This document shows, one piece after another, positions 8,655 to 15,887 of a stretch of DNA of 18,453 nucleotides. Positions within the stretch are counted from its first letter, which is position 1. Each line of letters begins with the position of its first letter. This stretch comes from Ruminococcaceae bacterium UBA3329 (GTDB taxonomy: Bacteria; Bacillota; Clostridia; Oscillospirales; Acutalibacteraceae): the NCBI GenBank assembly GCA_002361875.1, contig DERX01000053.1:1-18453 (forward strand), in the 5' to 3' direction. A model generated the notes under the pieces. That model saw only the letters and a list, made by a program, of their open reading frames with translations. It was not told where the DNA came from and did no database searches. The translations under genes and the position numbers were made by a program.

Positions 8655-10692
8655 TTCTTAACCCTCTTTTTTTTATTATTTCAAATGAGAACTTTGCGTT
8701 GTCCTCATACCACTGTGGAAAATTTGTTCCCCAGACATTGTCGTAAAGCACATAGGAAATTCCGTCCTCTATGCTTTCAATTTTATTGTCATATTCGAGT
8801 ATTTTTCCCTTGCCTATTGAAATAAGGGGAGAATGGCGGTTAATAAGCTCAAACTCTCCTGCACCGCTTGCAAATTCGCATTTTTCCACTGCGTGCAGAT
8901 TTTTTCCGCCCATTGACACAACGGATTTGTAATCCACTTCACTTCCTATTTTTACAAGGCTTATTTCGTCTGTATTCGGATAAAGATGAATAAAAATAGC
9001 TTCCGTAAGTCTGCTTGCGTCCTTGCCGAACCAAGAAACGTCAAATGAAAGTCCGCTTTCATTTAATGTATAAACGACCTGAACTACTCTCGGCGCACCC
9101 GTTTTTTCGCAAAGCTCTCTGTCACATTTAAGATTAACCGATACCTTTACGGCGTTTTCAACCTTTTCCGCAAAAGCGTTTTCCATACTGTAATAAAAAC
9201 TGCCCGCAGGGTATTTGCCGTCATAGCACTTTAAAAGAGGTCGGCCGAAATCGGGATATGCCCAAACTGCATTGTCTTTCATATTGCGTGAATAGTTTTT
9301 GAACCAAAAATCATAGTCCTCGCTTGTGTATGAGCGAAACTCAAAGAACGGCTTACTGTTATTTTTAATAATTTCCTGTCCGTTAAATGAAAAAGAACCT
9401 ATTCCGCCGAACGAGTTAAGCCCAAAAGAGAAGCCGCATGCATTTATTTCTCCGTTAAGCTTTTCTCTCTTAAATTCACACGGCTTTTCGGGTAAAAGAT
9501 TTGCAAGAGCCGTTTCAGCCTCTTTTTTGTGAACGCCGTTAAGACTGTTTACAGCTTTTGATATGTAATCTCTTTGCTCTTGCCAGCTTTTTTCAATAAT
9601 GCTGTATGAGCTTGTATATCTGATTTTATTTATAATGTTGAGAATATTATATGGGAAATCCCTGAACGGATGCTTTACAATGATTTTATCCCTTTTTCTC
9701 GCCTTTTGAAATTGCGGCTTAAGATAGCTGTCATAATCGGCATAAAAATTCTTTGTATCCATTCCGCAGGTGTGCTCTGCAACGCAAATAAGAGCGTCAC
9801 TGAAGCCTGTGTACTCCTCGGTGTTTCTTTCCATTGTACCGTCTGACAGCCATTTGCTTTTCAAATTCATAAGCTGGCGCAGTGCGGCGGATTTGTACGG
9901 GTCGGAGGCACTTCCGTGAATCCAAGTGTCGCCGATTTCGTTTTCGATAACGGGTAATTTATCCCGAACATCCCATAAAATCTCCGCATAATCGTCAAGA
10001 GTTGACGCCTCTACCTCATAATCGGGAAATTCAGCTTTTATTTTATCTAATTTTGCCAAAACCTTTTCGGGAGACGGCGCACCGTGATTGTCAAGAGTGT
10101 GGTCAAAGTAAAGCACCTCGTCGAGCAAATCGCACTTAAACGCTCCGCCGTAATCACCCGAATAAATCACGATTATTTCACTGCCGCCGCATTTCCAAAG
10201 GAAACATTCGGGCACCTGCGGCACAGCGGACGCACCGTTAACGCCGATATGCAAAAGCTTAATGCCCCTTTTCGAGAGCAAAGGAACAATCGCCTTTGTG
10301 TGACCCGGAACATCGGTCATTTTTGCAGCAACGGTTTTTCTTCCCCTTATTTCGTCAATCCCGTCAACGATAGAAAGTCCGTAATTAAAGGTATCTTCGT
10401 CGAGCAGCTCCGAATGAGTTGTAAACGGCATTGCATGCGGAACAATATTTCCTTTTTTCAAAGCAGAAATAAGCTTTTCCTTTTGCTCTTCGGTTGAATA
10501 AAGGAGTGCCTCTTTAATTATCCACGAGCCTGTGGTCCAGATAAAATTTTTGAGAGTATCTGTATTAACCTTATCTGCAAGGCTTATTGCCTGCGGAATG
10601 AATTTATCTATATATTTTCGCCTGATGTTTTCCGCATAATCTGTAAAGCCTAAATCAAGATGGGTTTTTGATACAACATATACCTTCTTCAT
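8644..10692 (-). CDS. GH38-like / DUF5054-type protein, probable glycoside hydrolase
   Basis: The 682-residue soluble protein opens with KTHLDLGFTD (9-18), which resembles the zinc-binding HxD motif of alpha-mannosidase-like GH38 enzymes (His11, Asp13). MTDVPGHTK (125-133) matches the position of the GH38 DPFGHS motif, making Asp127 the candidate nucleophile. FTTHSE at 90-95 supplies a further His. The C-terminal half looks beta-rich, as in the beta domains of such enzymes. I place it in the DUF5054-type family from recognition of the N-terminus, without a database search. No signal peptide is seen. The start follows AGGGAGA. It lies 30 bases after the phosphoesterase gene and overlaps lacZ by 11 bases, so it probably works with LacZ on one glycan. 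Its enzymatic specificity is unknown. Confidence 0.8.
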   Translation of the reverse strand: MKKVYVVSKTHLDLGFTDYAENIRRKYIDKFIPQAISLADKVNTDTLKNFIWTTGSWIIKEALLYSTEEQKEKLISALKKGNIVPHAMPFTTHSELLDEDTFNYGLSIVDGIDEIRGRKTVAAKMTDVPGHTKAIVPLLSKRGIKLLHIGVNGASAVPQVPECFLWKCGGSEIIVIYSGDYGGAFKCDLLDEVLYFDHTLDNHGAPSPEKVLAKLDKIKAEFPDYEVEASTLDDYAEILWDVRDKLPVIENEIGDTWIHGSASDPYKSAALRQLMNLKSKWLSDGTMERNTEEYTGFSDALICVAEHTCGMDTKNFYADYDSYLKPQFQKARKRDKIIVKHPFRDFPYNILNIINKIRYTSSYSIIEKSWQEQRDYISKAVNSLNGVHKKEAETALANLLPEKPCEFKREKLNGEINACGFSFGLNSFGGIGSFSFNGQEIIKNNSKPFFEFRSYTSEDYDFWFKNYSRNMKDNAVWAYPDFGRPLLKCYDGKYPAGSFYYSMENAFAEKVENAVKVSVNLKCDRELCEKTGAPRVVQVVYTLNESGLSFDVSWFGKDASRLTEAIFIHLYPNTDEISLVKIGSEVDYKSVVSMGGKNLHAVEKCEFASGAGEFELINRHSPLISIGKGKILEYDNKIESIEDGISYVLYDNVWGTNFPQWYEDNAKFSFEIIKKRGLRNEL

Positions 10693-10722
10693 ATTTTCTC
10701 CCTAATTTTTCTTTAAATCATT

Positions 10723-12054
10723 TTATATATTTACGCAGTTTTTACTTTCGGCACCCCAGCTGTCAACTGCGTATATTTTATAATTATGAGCTTTGCCGTC
10801 GTCGGGGAGCTCAAGCTCCACCGTGTCATTCATACTGTCAATTCCGTTGTAAAAGTCGCTGAAGAAATATTTTGTATCCTTGCCGTCAATTACGGTCTTG
10901 TAGGAATGGACAAAATCGTCATCCGTGCCTGCTGTAAATGACAGTAAAACTTTTCCGTCCTTTTGGGATATACTGCCCGTTGTATCGGTTATAACAGGTG
11001 CACTGTTTTCGGACTTTCTTGAGTCAAATGAATATTTTCCGTCATTTTCATACGGCAAAGAGAAAGTCCAGAGCATATCGTTTTTTTCCTCCGTTCCCAT
11101 ATTGCCGTCCGTAAAATTTATACGGTGAACATCTATTTTATCTTCTGAAAAATCAAGAATATAACCCATTGGAGTTGAGTTTGCTTTCGGCGGAATTGTG
11201 CCGTTATCCTTGCCTTCTTCAAGCTCTGTGTAGGAAAGTGACTGAGTATTTATAACGGTGTATTCACCCTGCCAAACCGAACGCTCGTCAAGAAGCGAAT
11301 AGTGCACATGACCGCTGAAATCTATTACATTCGGGTATTTTGACAATACCTTGTTAAGAGTTTTGTCGCCCCAATCCTCACTGCCGTAGCTTGTATTTTT
11401 CGGCTGATTGTGAGTCATAACGAAAATCGGCTTACCGTTTGAGTCGGCAGTTGCCTTTGCAAGCTCTTTGTCAAGCCATTTCGCCGTAATGCTGTAAGCG
11501 CTTGTCATACTTCCGTAATTAGGCGACGCACCGATAAAATGGTAGCCGTTCACAACATAATGCGTCCACGGCGACTGACCGATAATATCTTCATACGCCT
11601 TTATATGGTTTATTGCGGTAAATACATTTTTATTCCAATAATCGTGATTGCCCATTATAGTCTGAATTATGGGCTTATCGTCGCCGAACACCTCGTCAAT
11701 TGTATCGATGTAAGTCTGAAAGGCGTAGCGTGTGCCGAGGTCACCGATATCGCCGGGGAACAAAATCATATCAACATCATTGTTTTTGAGGACATTCAGT
11801 GTATTTTTAAAGTTTTGCAGATGCACCTTGTAATCCTGCGAATTCTCTTTTTCGCCGCCGGTTTTTAATTCCTCTTCAGTGGGAGCTAACTGTGTGTCGG
11901 AAATCACGGCAACCTTAAAAGATGTCTTTTCTATATTATAGGTTTGAATTTCGGTTTCGTCAATCAAATTTGCGTATTCATAAACAGTAAAAATCGAAAA
12001 TGCAATTCCTATTACAATAAAAGCACAAACAATAATCTTTATAAACTTTTTCAT
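10723..12054 (-). CDS. Membrane-anchored calcineurin-like metallophosphoesterase with C-terminal beta domain
   Basis: The 443-residue protein has a lysine-led N-terminal hydrophobic segment (about 5-25) that is a signal anchor or uncleaved signal, so the catalytic part should face outside. Metallophosphoesterase motifs run in order: ISDTQ (Asp53), GDIGD (Asp102), GNHDYW (Asn136, His137), MTHNQP (His215) and SGHVHYS (His249, His251). The first motif is DxQ in place of the more common DxH, a variant that occurs in this superfamily. Residues about 340-443 form an Ig/fibronectin-like domain ending in DSWGAES. The start has a strong GGAGGAAG site and a consensus promoter. It is the first gene of the operon with the two glycosidase genes. 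The phosphoester substrate cannot be read from sequence; a cell-surface or nucleotide phosphatase role is possible. Confidence 0.9.
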   Translation of the reverse strand: MKKFIKIIVCAFIVIGIAFSIFTVYEYANLIDETEIQTYNIEKTSFKVAVISDTQLAPTEEELKTGGEKENSQDYKVHLQNFKNTLNVLKNNDVDMILFPGDIGDLGTRYAFQTYIDTIDEVFGDDKPIIQTIMGNHDYWNKNVFTAINHIKAYEDIIGQSPWTHYVVNGYHFIGASPNYGSMTSAYSITAKWLDKELAKATADSNGKPIFVMTHNQPKNTSYGSEDWGDKTLNKVLSKYPNVIDFSGHVHYSLLDERSVWQGEYTVINTQSLSYTELEEGKDNGTIPPKANSTPMGYILDFSEDKIDVHRINFTDGNMGTEEKNDMLWTFSLPYENDGKYSFDSRKSENSAPVITDTTGSISQKDGKVLLSFTAGTDDDFVHSYKTVIDGKDTKYFFSDFYNGIDSMNDTVELELPDDGKAHNYKIYAVDSWGAESKNCVNI

Positions 12055-12093
12055 TTTTCTTCCTCCGCTTTAGTAAAATAACCGTAAGCCGCA

Positions 12094-12109
12094 GATATTA
12101 TAAAATATC
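12094..12109. promoter_or_regulatory. Operator-like palindrome over the start site
   Basis: GATATT (12094-12099) and AATATC (12104-12109) are perfect inverted copies around ATAA. They cover the predicted start point and touch the -10 box of the lacZ operon promoter, where a repressor would block initiation. AT-richness makes a chance match possible. Confidence 0.45.
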
Positions 12110-12135
12110 ATACACAAATGTATATAATATGTCAA
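12107..12135 (-). promoter_or_regulatory. SigA promoter of the phosphoesterase-DUF5054-lacZ operon
   Basis: On the minus strand a perfect -35 TTGACA (12135-12130) is followed after 17 bases by -10 TATGAT (12112-12107). Transcription would start near 12100, giving a leader of about 45 nt to the ATG at 12054. Confidence 0.85.
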
Positions 12136-12199
12136 TTTGCTTTAATAAAATACTTTAACCACTCACAAATATTTTTTATATGCTCCAAAGCCTATATTA

Positions 12200-12234
12200 A
12201 AGAAAAAATAGCTGTCCGCAATGAACAGCTATTT
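12200..12234 (-). terminator. Terminator of the phosphatase-exchanger unit
   Basis: AAATAGCTGT (12206-12215) pairs with ACAGCTATTT (12225-12234) around a 9-base loop. On the minus strand a T-rich tract (TTTTTTCTTT) follows. It lies about 26 bases beyond the exchanger stop codon. Confidence 0.85.
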
Positions 12235-12260
12235 AAAAATTTATTTGAGATTAGATTTAG

Positions 12261-13283
12261 TTAAAACGGCAGGTAGTGCATTGAGGAATTGGTTACAAGC
12301 ACCGCAACATACGCTATGTAAATGCAAATCATCAAAGCGCCCTGCCAGCGGCTCAACTTTTTGAAAATAACCGTCGGAATAATGGCTATAAGAATTACAA
12401 CCATACAAACTGCAATGTCAAGATATGCCGACTGCGGACCTACGGGCAGTGAACCTTTTGTGATAAAAGCACAAATCGGGAGAATAAGCGTAAGGTCAAT
12501 AATATTTGCGCCTATGATGTTGCCGATTGAAAGCTCAGACTGCTTTTTGGCAATCGCAGTAACCGTTGTAACAAGCTCGGGAAGAGATGTTCCGACTGCA
12601 ATAATAGTAACGCCGATAATCGCTTCGGAAACGCCGAGGCTCTTTGCAATGACCGTGCCGTCGTCAACAAGCAAATCAGCACCCACAACAATAGCCGCCG
12701 CACCTATAAGGAATTTTGCAATATTTGTTGTAAGTGATTTTGCGTTAATTTCAGGATTGTCTGACTTGTCGTCCTCGTCCATTCCCTTTTTACCCGAAAT
12801 AATATTTTCAACCATAAATACGGCGAAAATCGCTATAAGAATTATGCTCTGCCAAATTGAAAGGCTCAAATTCTGTGTAAATACAAACAGTGCCGCAACT
12901 GCGCCAATCATCAAAAAGCCTTTAAACGCAACCTCTTTTCGCTTGACAAATGCAGGAATACAAAGAATTGAAATGCTCATTATAAGACCTACATTAGCGG
13001 TAACCGAGCCGACTGCATTGCCGATTGCCATATCGTTCTTGCCCTGCGATGCCGCAATAGCGGAAACTAACAGTTCAGGCAAAGTGGTCGCAAAGCTTAC
13101 AACCGTTGCGCCGATAATAAATTTCGGAATACCCGTTGCCTCGGCAATCCAAGTAGCCGCGTCAACGAAAACATCTCCGCCTTTTACAATAAGAAATATT
13201 CCGATAACAAAAAGCACAACCGCAAAAATAATGTTGTCGCTCGGAATCGAAATCAAGTCTGCCAATCTTGCAGATATTTCCAT
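12261..13283 (-). CDS. CaCA-family Na+/Ca2+ (cation/proton) antiporter, YrbG-like
   Basis: The 340-residue integral membrane protein has about ten hydrophobic helices and the two inverted alpha repeats of the CaCA family. Repeat 1 has GATVVSFATTLPELL (Glu70) and GNAVGSVTANVG. Repeat 2 has GVTIIAVGTSLPELV (Glu236) and GNIIGANIID. An acidic, charged loop (about 165-180) separates the two halves, as in exchanger proteins. The family exchanges Ca2+ against Na+ or H+ across the cytoplasmic membrane; ion specificity is not determined here. An in-frame ATG six codons upstream (13301) has no ribosome site, while AGGAGAG sits six bases before the ATG at 13283, so the latter is chosen. The gene follows the tyrosine phosphatase gene by 80 bases and ends just before a terminator. 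Confidence 0.92.
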   Translation of the reverse strand: MEISARLADLISIPSDNIIFAVVLFVIGIFLIVKGGDVFVDAATWIAEATGIPKFIIGATVVSFATTLPELLVSAIAASQGKNDMAIGNAVGSVTANVGLIMSISILCIPAFVKRKEVAFKGFLMIGAVAALFVFTQNLSLSIWQSIILIAIFAVFMVENIISGKKGMDEDDKSDNPEINAKSLTTNIAKFLIGAAAIVVGADLLVDDGTVIAKSLGVSEAIIGVTIIAVGTSLPELVTTVTAIAKKQSELSIGNIIGANIIDLTLILPICAFITKGSLPVGPQSAYLDIAVCMVVILIAIIPTVIFKKLSRWQGALMICIYIAYVAVLVTNSSMHYLPF

Positions 13284-13289
13284 AAAAAA

Positions 13290-13296
13290 CTCTCCT
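13290..13296 (-). promoter_or_regulatory. Ribosome binding site deciding the exchanger start
   Basis: AGGAGAG on the minus strand lies six bases before the ATG at 13283. The upstream in-frame ATG at 13301 has no comparable site. Confidence 0.8.
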
Positions 13297-13323
13297 AACA
13301 TTTTTACTGAAATTCAAATATTA

Positions 13324-13352
13324 AGTTTAACATAAACGGAAATATAAATCAA
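13324..13352 (-). promoter_or_regulatory. Possible promoter of the exchanger gene
   Basis: On the minus strand TTGATT (13352-13347) and TAAACT (13329-13324) are 17 bases apart, within the 80-base gap after the phosphatase gene. Both hexamers are imperfect. The gene may also be read from the phosphatase promoter, since no terminator hairpin is seen in the gap. Confidence 0.4.
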
Positions 13353-13363
13353 GAAAAATATAT

Positions 13364-13834
13364 TTACACATTTGGGGTCAGCGTATTCAAAAGCGCCGTA
13401 CAGCCTCTTAAAATATCGCTGTACGCTGTGTCAAACCGCCGTGAATACCACGGGTCGGCAACATCGCCGCCGTCGCCTGCAAATTCAAGGAGCTTATGCA
13501 CTTTTCCGTCAGGGTCAGAGCCGAAAATTCTCATCATATTGCGAATATTATTGTTGTCCATTCCGACAAACAAATCGTATTTATCATAGTCGCTCTTTTT
13601 AAGCTGAACGGCGCGTTTTCCCTCACATGTTATTCCGTGTTTCAATAATTCCGCTTTTGCGGGAGGGTAAACGGGATTGCCTATTTCGCCCCATATCTCC
13701 TCGGAGCTTGTTGCCGAGGACGAAACACTGAAATTTTGCAAAACGTCTTTCTTTTCAGCGAGGTCTTTAAATATAAACTCTGCCATCGGGCTTCGGCAAA
13801 TATTGCCGTGGCACACAAACATAATTTTTGTCAT
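13364..13834 (-). CDS. Low-molecular-weight protein tyrosine phosphatase
   Basis: The 156-residue cytoplasmic protein begins MTKIMFVCHGNICRSP. This holds the Cx5R phosphate-binding loop (Cys8 nucleophile, Arg14) of low-molecular-weight PTPs followed by Ser15. VADPWYS at 125-131 supplies the general acid Asp127 in the usual DPW/DPY motif. The length matches the family (about 150). An open frame extends 26 codons upstream, but that part is hydrophobic and lacks a ribosome site, while AGGTGAT precedes the chosen ATG. The family dephosphorylates phosphotyrosine, and in some Firmicutes phosphoarginine (YwlE type); Ile12 within the loop does not settle which applies. It has its own promoter and is probably co-transcribed with the exchanger gene. 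Confidence 0.93.
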   Translation of the reverse strand: MTKIMFVCHGNICRSPMAEFIFKDLAEKKDVLQNFSVSSSATSSEEIWGEIGNPVYPPAKAELLKHGITCEGKRAVQLKKSDYDKYDLFVGMDNNNIRNMMRIFGSDPDGKVHKLLEFAGDGGDVADPWYSRRFDTAYSDILRGCTALLNTLTPNV

Positions 13835-13837
13835 AAA

Positions 13838-13844
13838 ATCACCT
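13838..13844 (-). promoter_or_regulatory. Ribosome binding site deciding the phosphatase start
   Basis: AGGTGAT on the minus strand ends three bases before the ATG at 13834 and supports that start over the upstream in-frame ATG at 13912, which would also lie upstream of the predicted promoter. Confidence 0.8.
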
Positions 13845-13870
13845 GCCGTATTTATAAGATTGTATTTGAA

Positions 13871-13899
13871 ATTATATAATAAACCGAAAAATAATACAA
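13871..13899 (-). promoter_or_regulatory. Promoter of the tyrosine phosphatase gene
   Basis: On the minus strand TTGTAT (13899-13894) is followed after 17 bases by a perfect TATAAT (13876-13871). It is divergent from the DUF3737 promoter. Confidence 0.7.
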
Positions 13900-13924
13900 C
13901 CGATATAAACATTTAAATTATTTA

Positions 13925-13952
13925 TTGACATAAAAATATTTTGTAATATAAT
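13925..13952 (+). promoter_or_regulatory. SigA promoter of the DUF3737 gene
   Basis: A perfect TTGACA (13925-13930) and a perfect TATAAT (13947-13952) are spaced by 16 bases. Transcription would start near 13959, about 30 bases before the ATG. Confidence 0.85.
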
Positions 13953-13988
13953 CTATGAAAGATAATTTTTTAGCAAGGAAATTAGGCA

Positions 13989-14834
13989 ATGCAAAAGATA
14001 TTTGATTTAACATTTGACGAGGAAAGAGCGCTTTACGCTCTTAAAAACGCAGAGGTTAATAACTGCAAATTTGACGGCCCTGCGGACGGGGAATCGGCAT
14101 TTAAGGAATGTGGGAATATAATCGTTAATAATTCTTATTTTAATTTACGCTATCCCTTTTGGCACAACACGAACACAGCTATCAAAAACTGCGAACTGAC
14201 CGAAAACTGCCGCGCGGCAATTTGGTACAGCGAGGGTTTTACTGCCGAGAACTGTAAGATGAACGGTATTAAAGCGTTCAGAGAGTGTAAAGGCATTTCA
14301 CTTGACAGCGTTACTGCAAACTCACCCGAATACTTTTGGAGATGCAACGATATTCGCATTAAAGACACCGAGATTATATCGGAATATCCGTTCTTTGAGT
14401 GCAGTGATATTGTAATTGACAAGCTTAATATGACGGGTAAATACTCGTTTCAGTACGTAGAAAATGCGGTTATTGAAAATTCGATTTTAACAACCAAAGA
14501 CGCATTTTGGCACAGCAAAAATGTCACTGTTAAGGACAGTGTTATAAGGGGCGAATACCTCGGCTGGTACTCTGAAAACTTACATTTAATCCGCTGTAAA
14601 ATTATCGGAACTCAACCGCTTTGCTACTGCAAGGGACTCGTTTTAGAGGATTGCGAAACAGAGGGCTGCGACCTTTCATTTGAACGAAGTGAAGTTAACG
14701 CCGCAATAAAGGGTGAAATTGAGAGCATTAAAAACCCTGCACCAAATTCGGTTATTACGGCAGATAAAATCGGTGAAATTATCCTCGAAAAAGAATTTTG
14801 CGAACCCGATAAAGTTACGATACATATAAGATAG
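13989..14834 (+). CDS. DUF3737-family right-handed beta-helix protein
   Basis: The 281-residue protein is built of about ten rungs of roughly 20 residues, for example AFKECGNIIVNNS, YFWRCNDIRIKDTEI, PFFECSDIVIDKL and AFWHSKNVTVKDSVI. Each rung has an aromatic pair, a Cys or Ser, and an alternating hydrophobic strand. This is a pectate-lyase-like beta-helix, and the whole pattern is that of DUF3737. No signal peptide is present. The function of the family is not established. No catalytic motif can be named, although the regular aromatic face could bind a carbohydrate. AAGGA at 13975-13979 precedes the ATG. The gene is monocistronic, with its own consensus promoter and a strong terminator, and is the only complete plus-strand protein gene in the window. 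Confidence 0.9.
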   Translation: MQKIFDLTFDEERALYALKNAEVNNCKFDGPADGESAFKECGNIIVNNSYFNLRYPFWHNTNTAIKNCELTENCRAAIWYSEGFTAENCKMNGIKAFRECKGISLDSVTANSPEYFWRCNDIRIKDTEIISEYPFFECSDIVIDKLNMTGKYSFQYVENAVIENSILTTKDAFWHSKNVTVKDSVIRGEYLGWYSENLHLIRCKIIGTQPLCYCKGLVLEDCETEGCDLSFERSEVNAAIKGEIESIKNPAPNSVITADKIGEIILEKEFCEPDKVTIHIR

Positions 14835-14840
14835 ACAAAG

Positions 14841-14875
14841 AAAGCTCACCGCCGAACTCTGGCGGTGAGCTTTTT
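14841..14875 (+). terminator. Intrinsic terminator after DUF3737
   Basis: AAAGCTCACCGCC (14841-14853) pairs perfectly with GGCGGTGAGCTTT (14861-14873) around GAACTCT, followed by T5. The minus strand also has a weaker T-rich tail (TTTCTTTG), so it may serve the convergent small membrane protein gene too. Confidence 0.93.
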
Positions 14876-14925
14876 AAATAAAATTTTAAAATCTTAAACC
14901 ATATTTTGCACAACAAATAAAGTAT

Positions 14926-15135
14926 TTATTTCTGATTATTTACACTGTTTTTTGTATGGAGGTCACGTGCGTCAAAATAGGTAAATACTACAATTATAAA
15001 ACCGATTATTCCGAATACAAGACTTGCATATATTCCCCATCCACCGAGGACTGCAAAAAGAATACCCAATAATATCAAAGCTATTCCAAACAACATTTTA
15101 ACCGCAATATATAACATTCCATCAATATATTTCAT
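14926..15135 (-). CDS. Small two-helix membrane protein, unknown function
   Basis: The 69-residue protein begins MKYIDGMLYIAVKM and has two hydrophobic helices (about 12-32 and 36-54) joined by a short GGWGIY turn, ending in a charged tail (FDARDLHTKN). I do not recognise a family. The frame is open nine codons further up, but GAGGTGAT at 15140-15147 supports the ATG at 15135. It is convergent with the DUF3737 gene and separated from the YfcE-like gene by about 210 bases containing its own candidate promoter, so it is probably transcribed alone. Confidence 0.65.
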   Translation of the reverse strand: MKYIDGMLYIAVKMLFGIALILLGILFAVLGGWGIYASLVFGIIGFIIVVFTYFDARDLHTKNSVNNQK

Positions 15136-15153
15136 TATAATCACCTCAATATA

Positions 15154-15181
15154 AATATACATTTATTACCATTCTTGTCAA
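15154..15181 (-). promoter_or_regulatory. Possible promoter of the small membrane protein gene
   Basis: On the minus strand TTGACA (15181-15176) and TATATT (15159-15154) are 16 bases apart. The predicted start, near 15147, would fall at the edge of the ribosome site and leave a leader of only about 12 nt, so either the leader is very short or the -10 call is off. Confidence 0.5.
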
Positions 15182-15325
15182 TATATGCATAAATAACTGC
15201 TTATCAACTCATTTCATCTTATCTCCACGGATATTCTTCATTATAAGTGACCACATCAAATCAAGATAAAGTCAAACAATCTTGTTACCTTACCACAGAC
15301 ACATAAGCCTTTCACTACTTATTAT

Positions 15326-15871
15326 TTATATTTTAACCTTGTGATAAGCTTTTCCGTCTAAATCTTTCCATGTGAAAATTCCGTTTTCGAGGGTCATAAA
15401 CCCGTGTGACGAGTTATTTTTCGGGATTGATACAGAGCCGGGATTCAGATAAAGATTTTCATTTCCGAATGTATCCCACGCAGGGATATGCGTATGCCCG
15501 TGAAGAAGAATATCTCCCTTTGCAAAGGGCAAGGGCGTATTTACATTGTGGTTGTGCCCGTGAGTAAAATAGATAAGCCGTCCGCCCTCGCTCAGCACAC
15601 CGTAATCCGCCATTATCGGGAAAGGCAAAACCATTTGGTCAACCTCGCCGTCACAATTACCTCTTACGCAAAGAATTTTATCGGCAAAGCGGCTCAACAT
15701 TTCTATTACAGCTTTAGGGGAATAATCTTTCGGCAAATCGTTTCTCGGCCCGTGATATAAAATATCGCCGAGTAATATTATTTTATCCGCATTCTCATTT
15801 TTGAATGCAGTCAGCATTTTTTCACAGTAATAGGCTGAACCGTGAATGTCCGACGCTATAAAATATTTCAT
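15326..15871 (-). CDS. YfcE/MJ0936-like metallophosphodiesterase
   Basis: The 181-residue cytoplasmic protein carries the compact calcineurin-like fold motifs in order: SDIHGS (Asp8, His10), GDILYHG (Asp36), RGNCD (Asn72), THGHNH (His104) and HGHTH (His126, His128). These bind two divalent metals. The length and the motif GDxLYHGPRN match the YfcE type, which hydrolyses phosphodiesters in vitro; the true substrate is usually unknown. AGAGGATT at 15878-15885 lies between the PfkB stop and this ATG, which supports the start at 15871 over the in-frame ATG at 15895 that would overlap PfkB. It is the last gene of the PI-PLC operon, with a 16-base gap after pfkB. I see no clear terminator in the bases that follow it. 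Confidence 0.92.
   Translation of the reverse strand: MKYFIASDIHGSAYYCEKMLTAFKNENADKIILLGDILYHGPRNDLPKDYSPKAVIEMLSRFADKILCVRGNCDGEVDQMVLPFPIMADYGVLSEGGRLIYFTHGHNHNVNTPLPFAKGDILLHGHTHIPAWDTFGNENLYLNPGSVSIPKNNSSHGFMTLENGIFTWKDLDGKAYHKVKI
15347..15871 (-). pseudogene. Placeholder withdrawn: see YfcE-like CDS entry for the true extent
   Basis: This span lies wholly inside the YfcE-like phosphodiesterase gene described separately. No sign of gene decay is seen here, and the entry carries no independent claim. Confidence 0.01.
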
Positions 15872-15877
15872 ACAGCA

Positions 15878-15885
15878 AATCCTCT
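15878..15885 (-). promoter_or_regulatory. Ribosome binding site deciding the YfcE-like start
   Basis: AGAGGATT on the minus strand sits just after the PfkB stop codon and six bases before the ATG at 15871. Confidence 0.7.
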
Positions 15886-15887
15886 TA

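Noticed and set aside
8625..8825. Plus-strand short frame across the DUF5054-lacZ junction
   Set aside because: Overlaps two well-supported minus-strand genes and has no coding signals of its own.
12322..13335. 337-codon plus-strand open frame antisense to the exchanger gene
   Set aside because: It mirrors the exchanger frame; the minus strand encodes clear CaCA motifs and the plus reading shows no family pattern or ribosome site.
15182..15325. Possible terminator or RNA after the YfcE-like gene
   Set aside because: Only a weak CAAGAT/ATCTTG pairing without a T-tract is visible; nothing can be supported.
15347..15871. Entry listed as a pseudogene placeholder in the feature list
   Set aside because: It is not a feature: the gene there is intact and is described at 15326-15871. 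The operon coordinate 15347 given in the summary should also read 15326.
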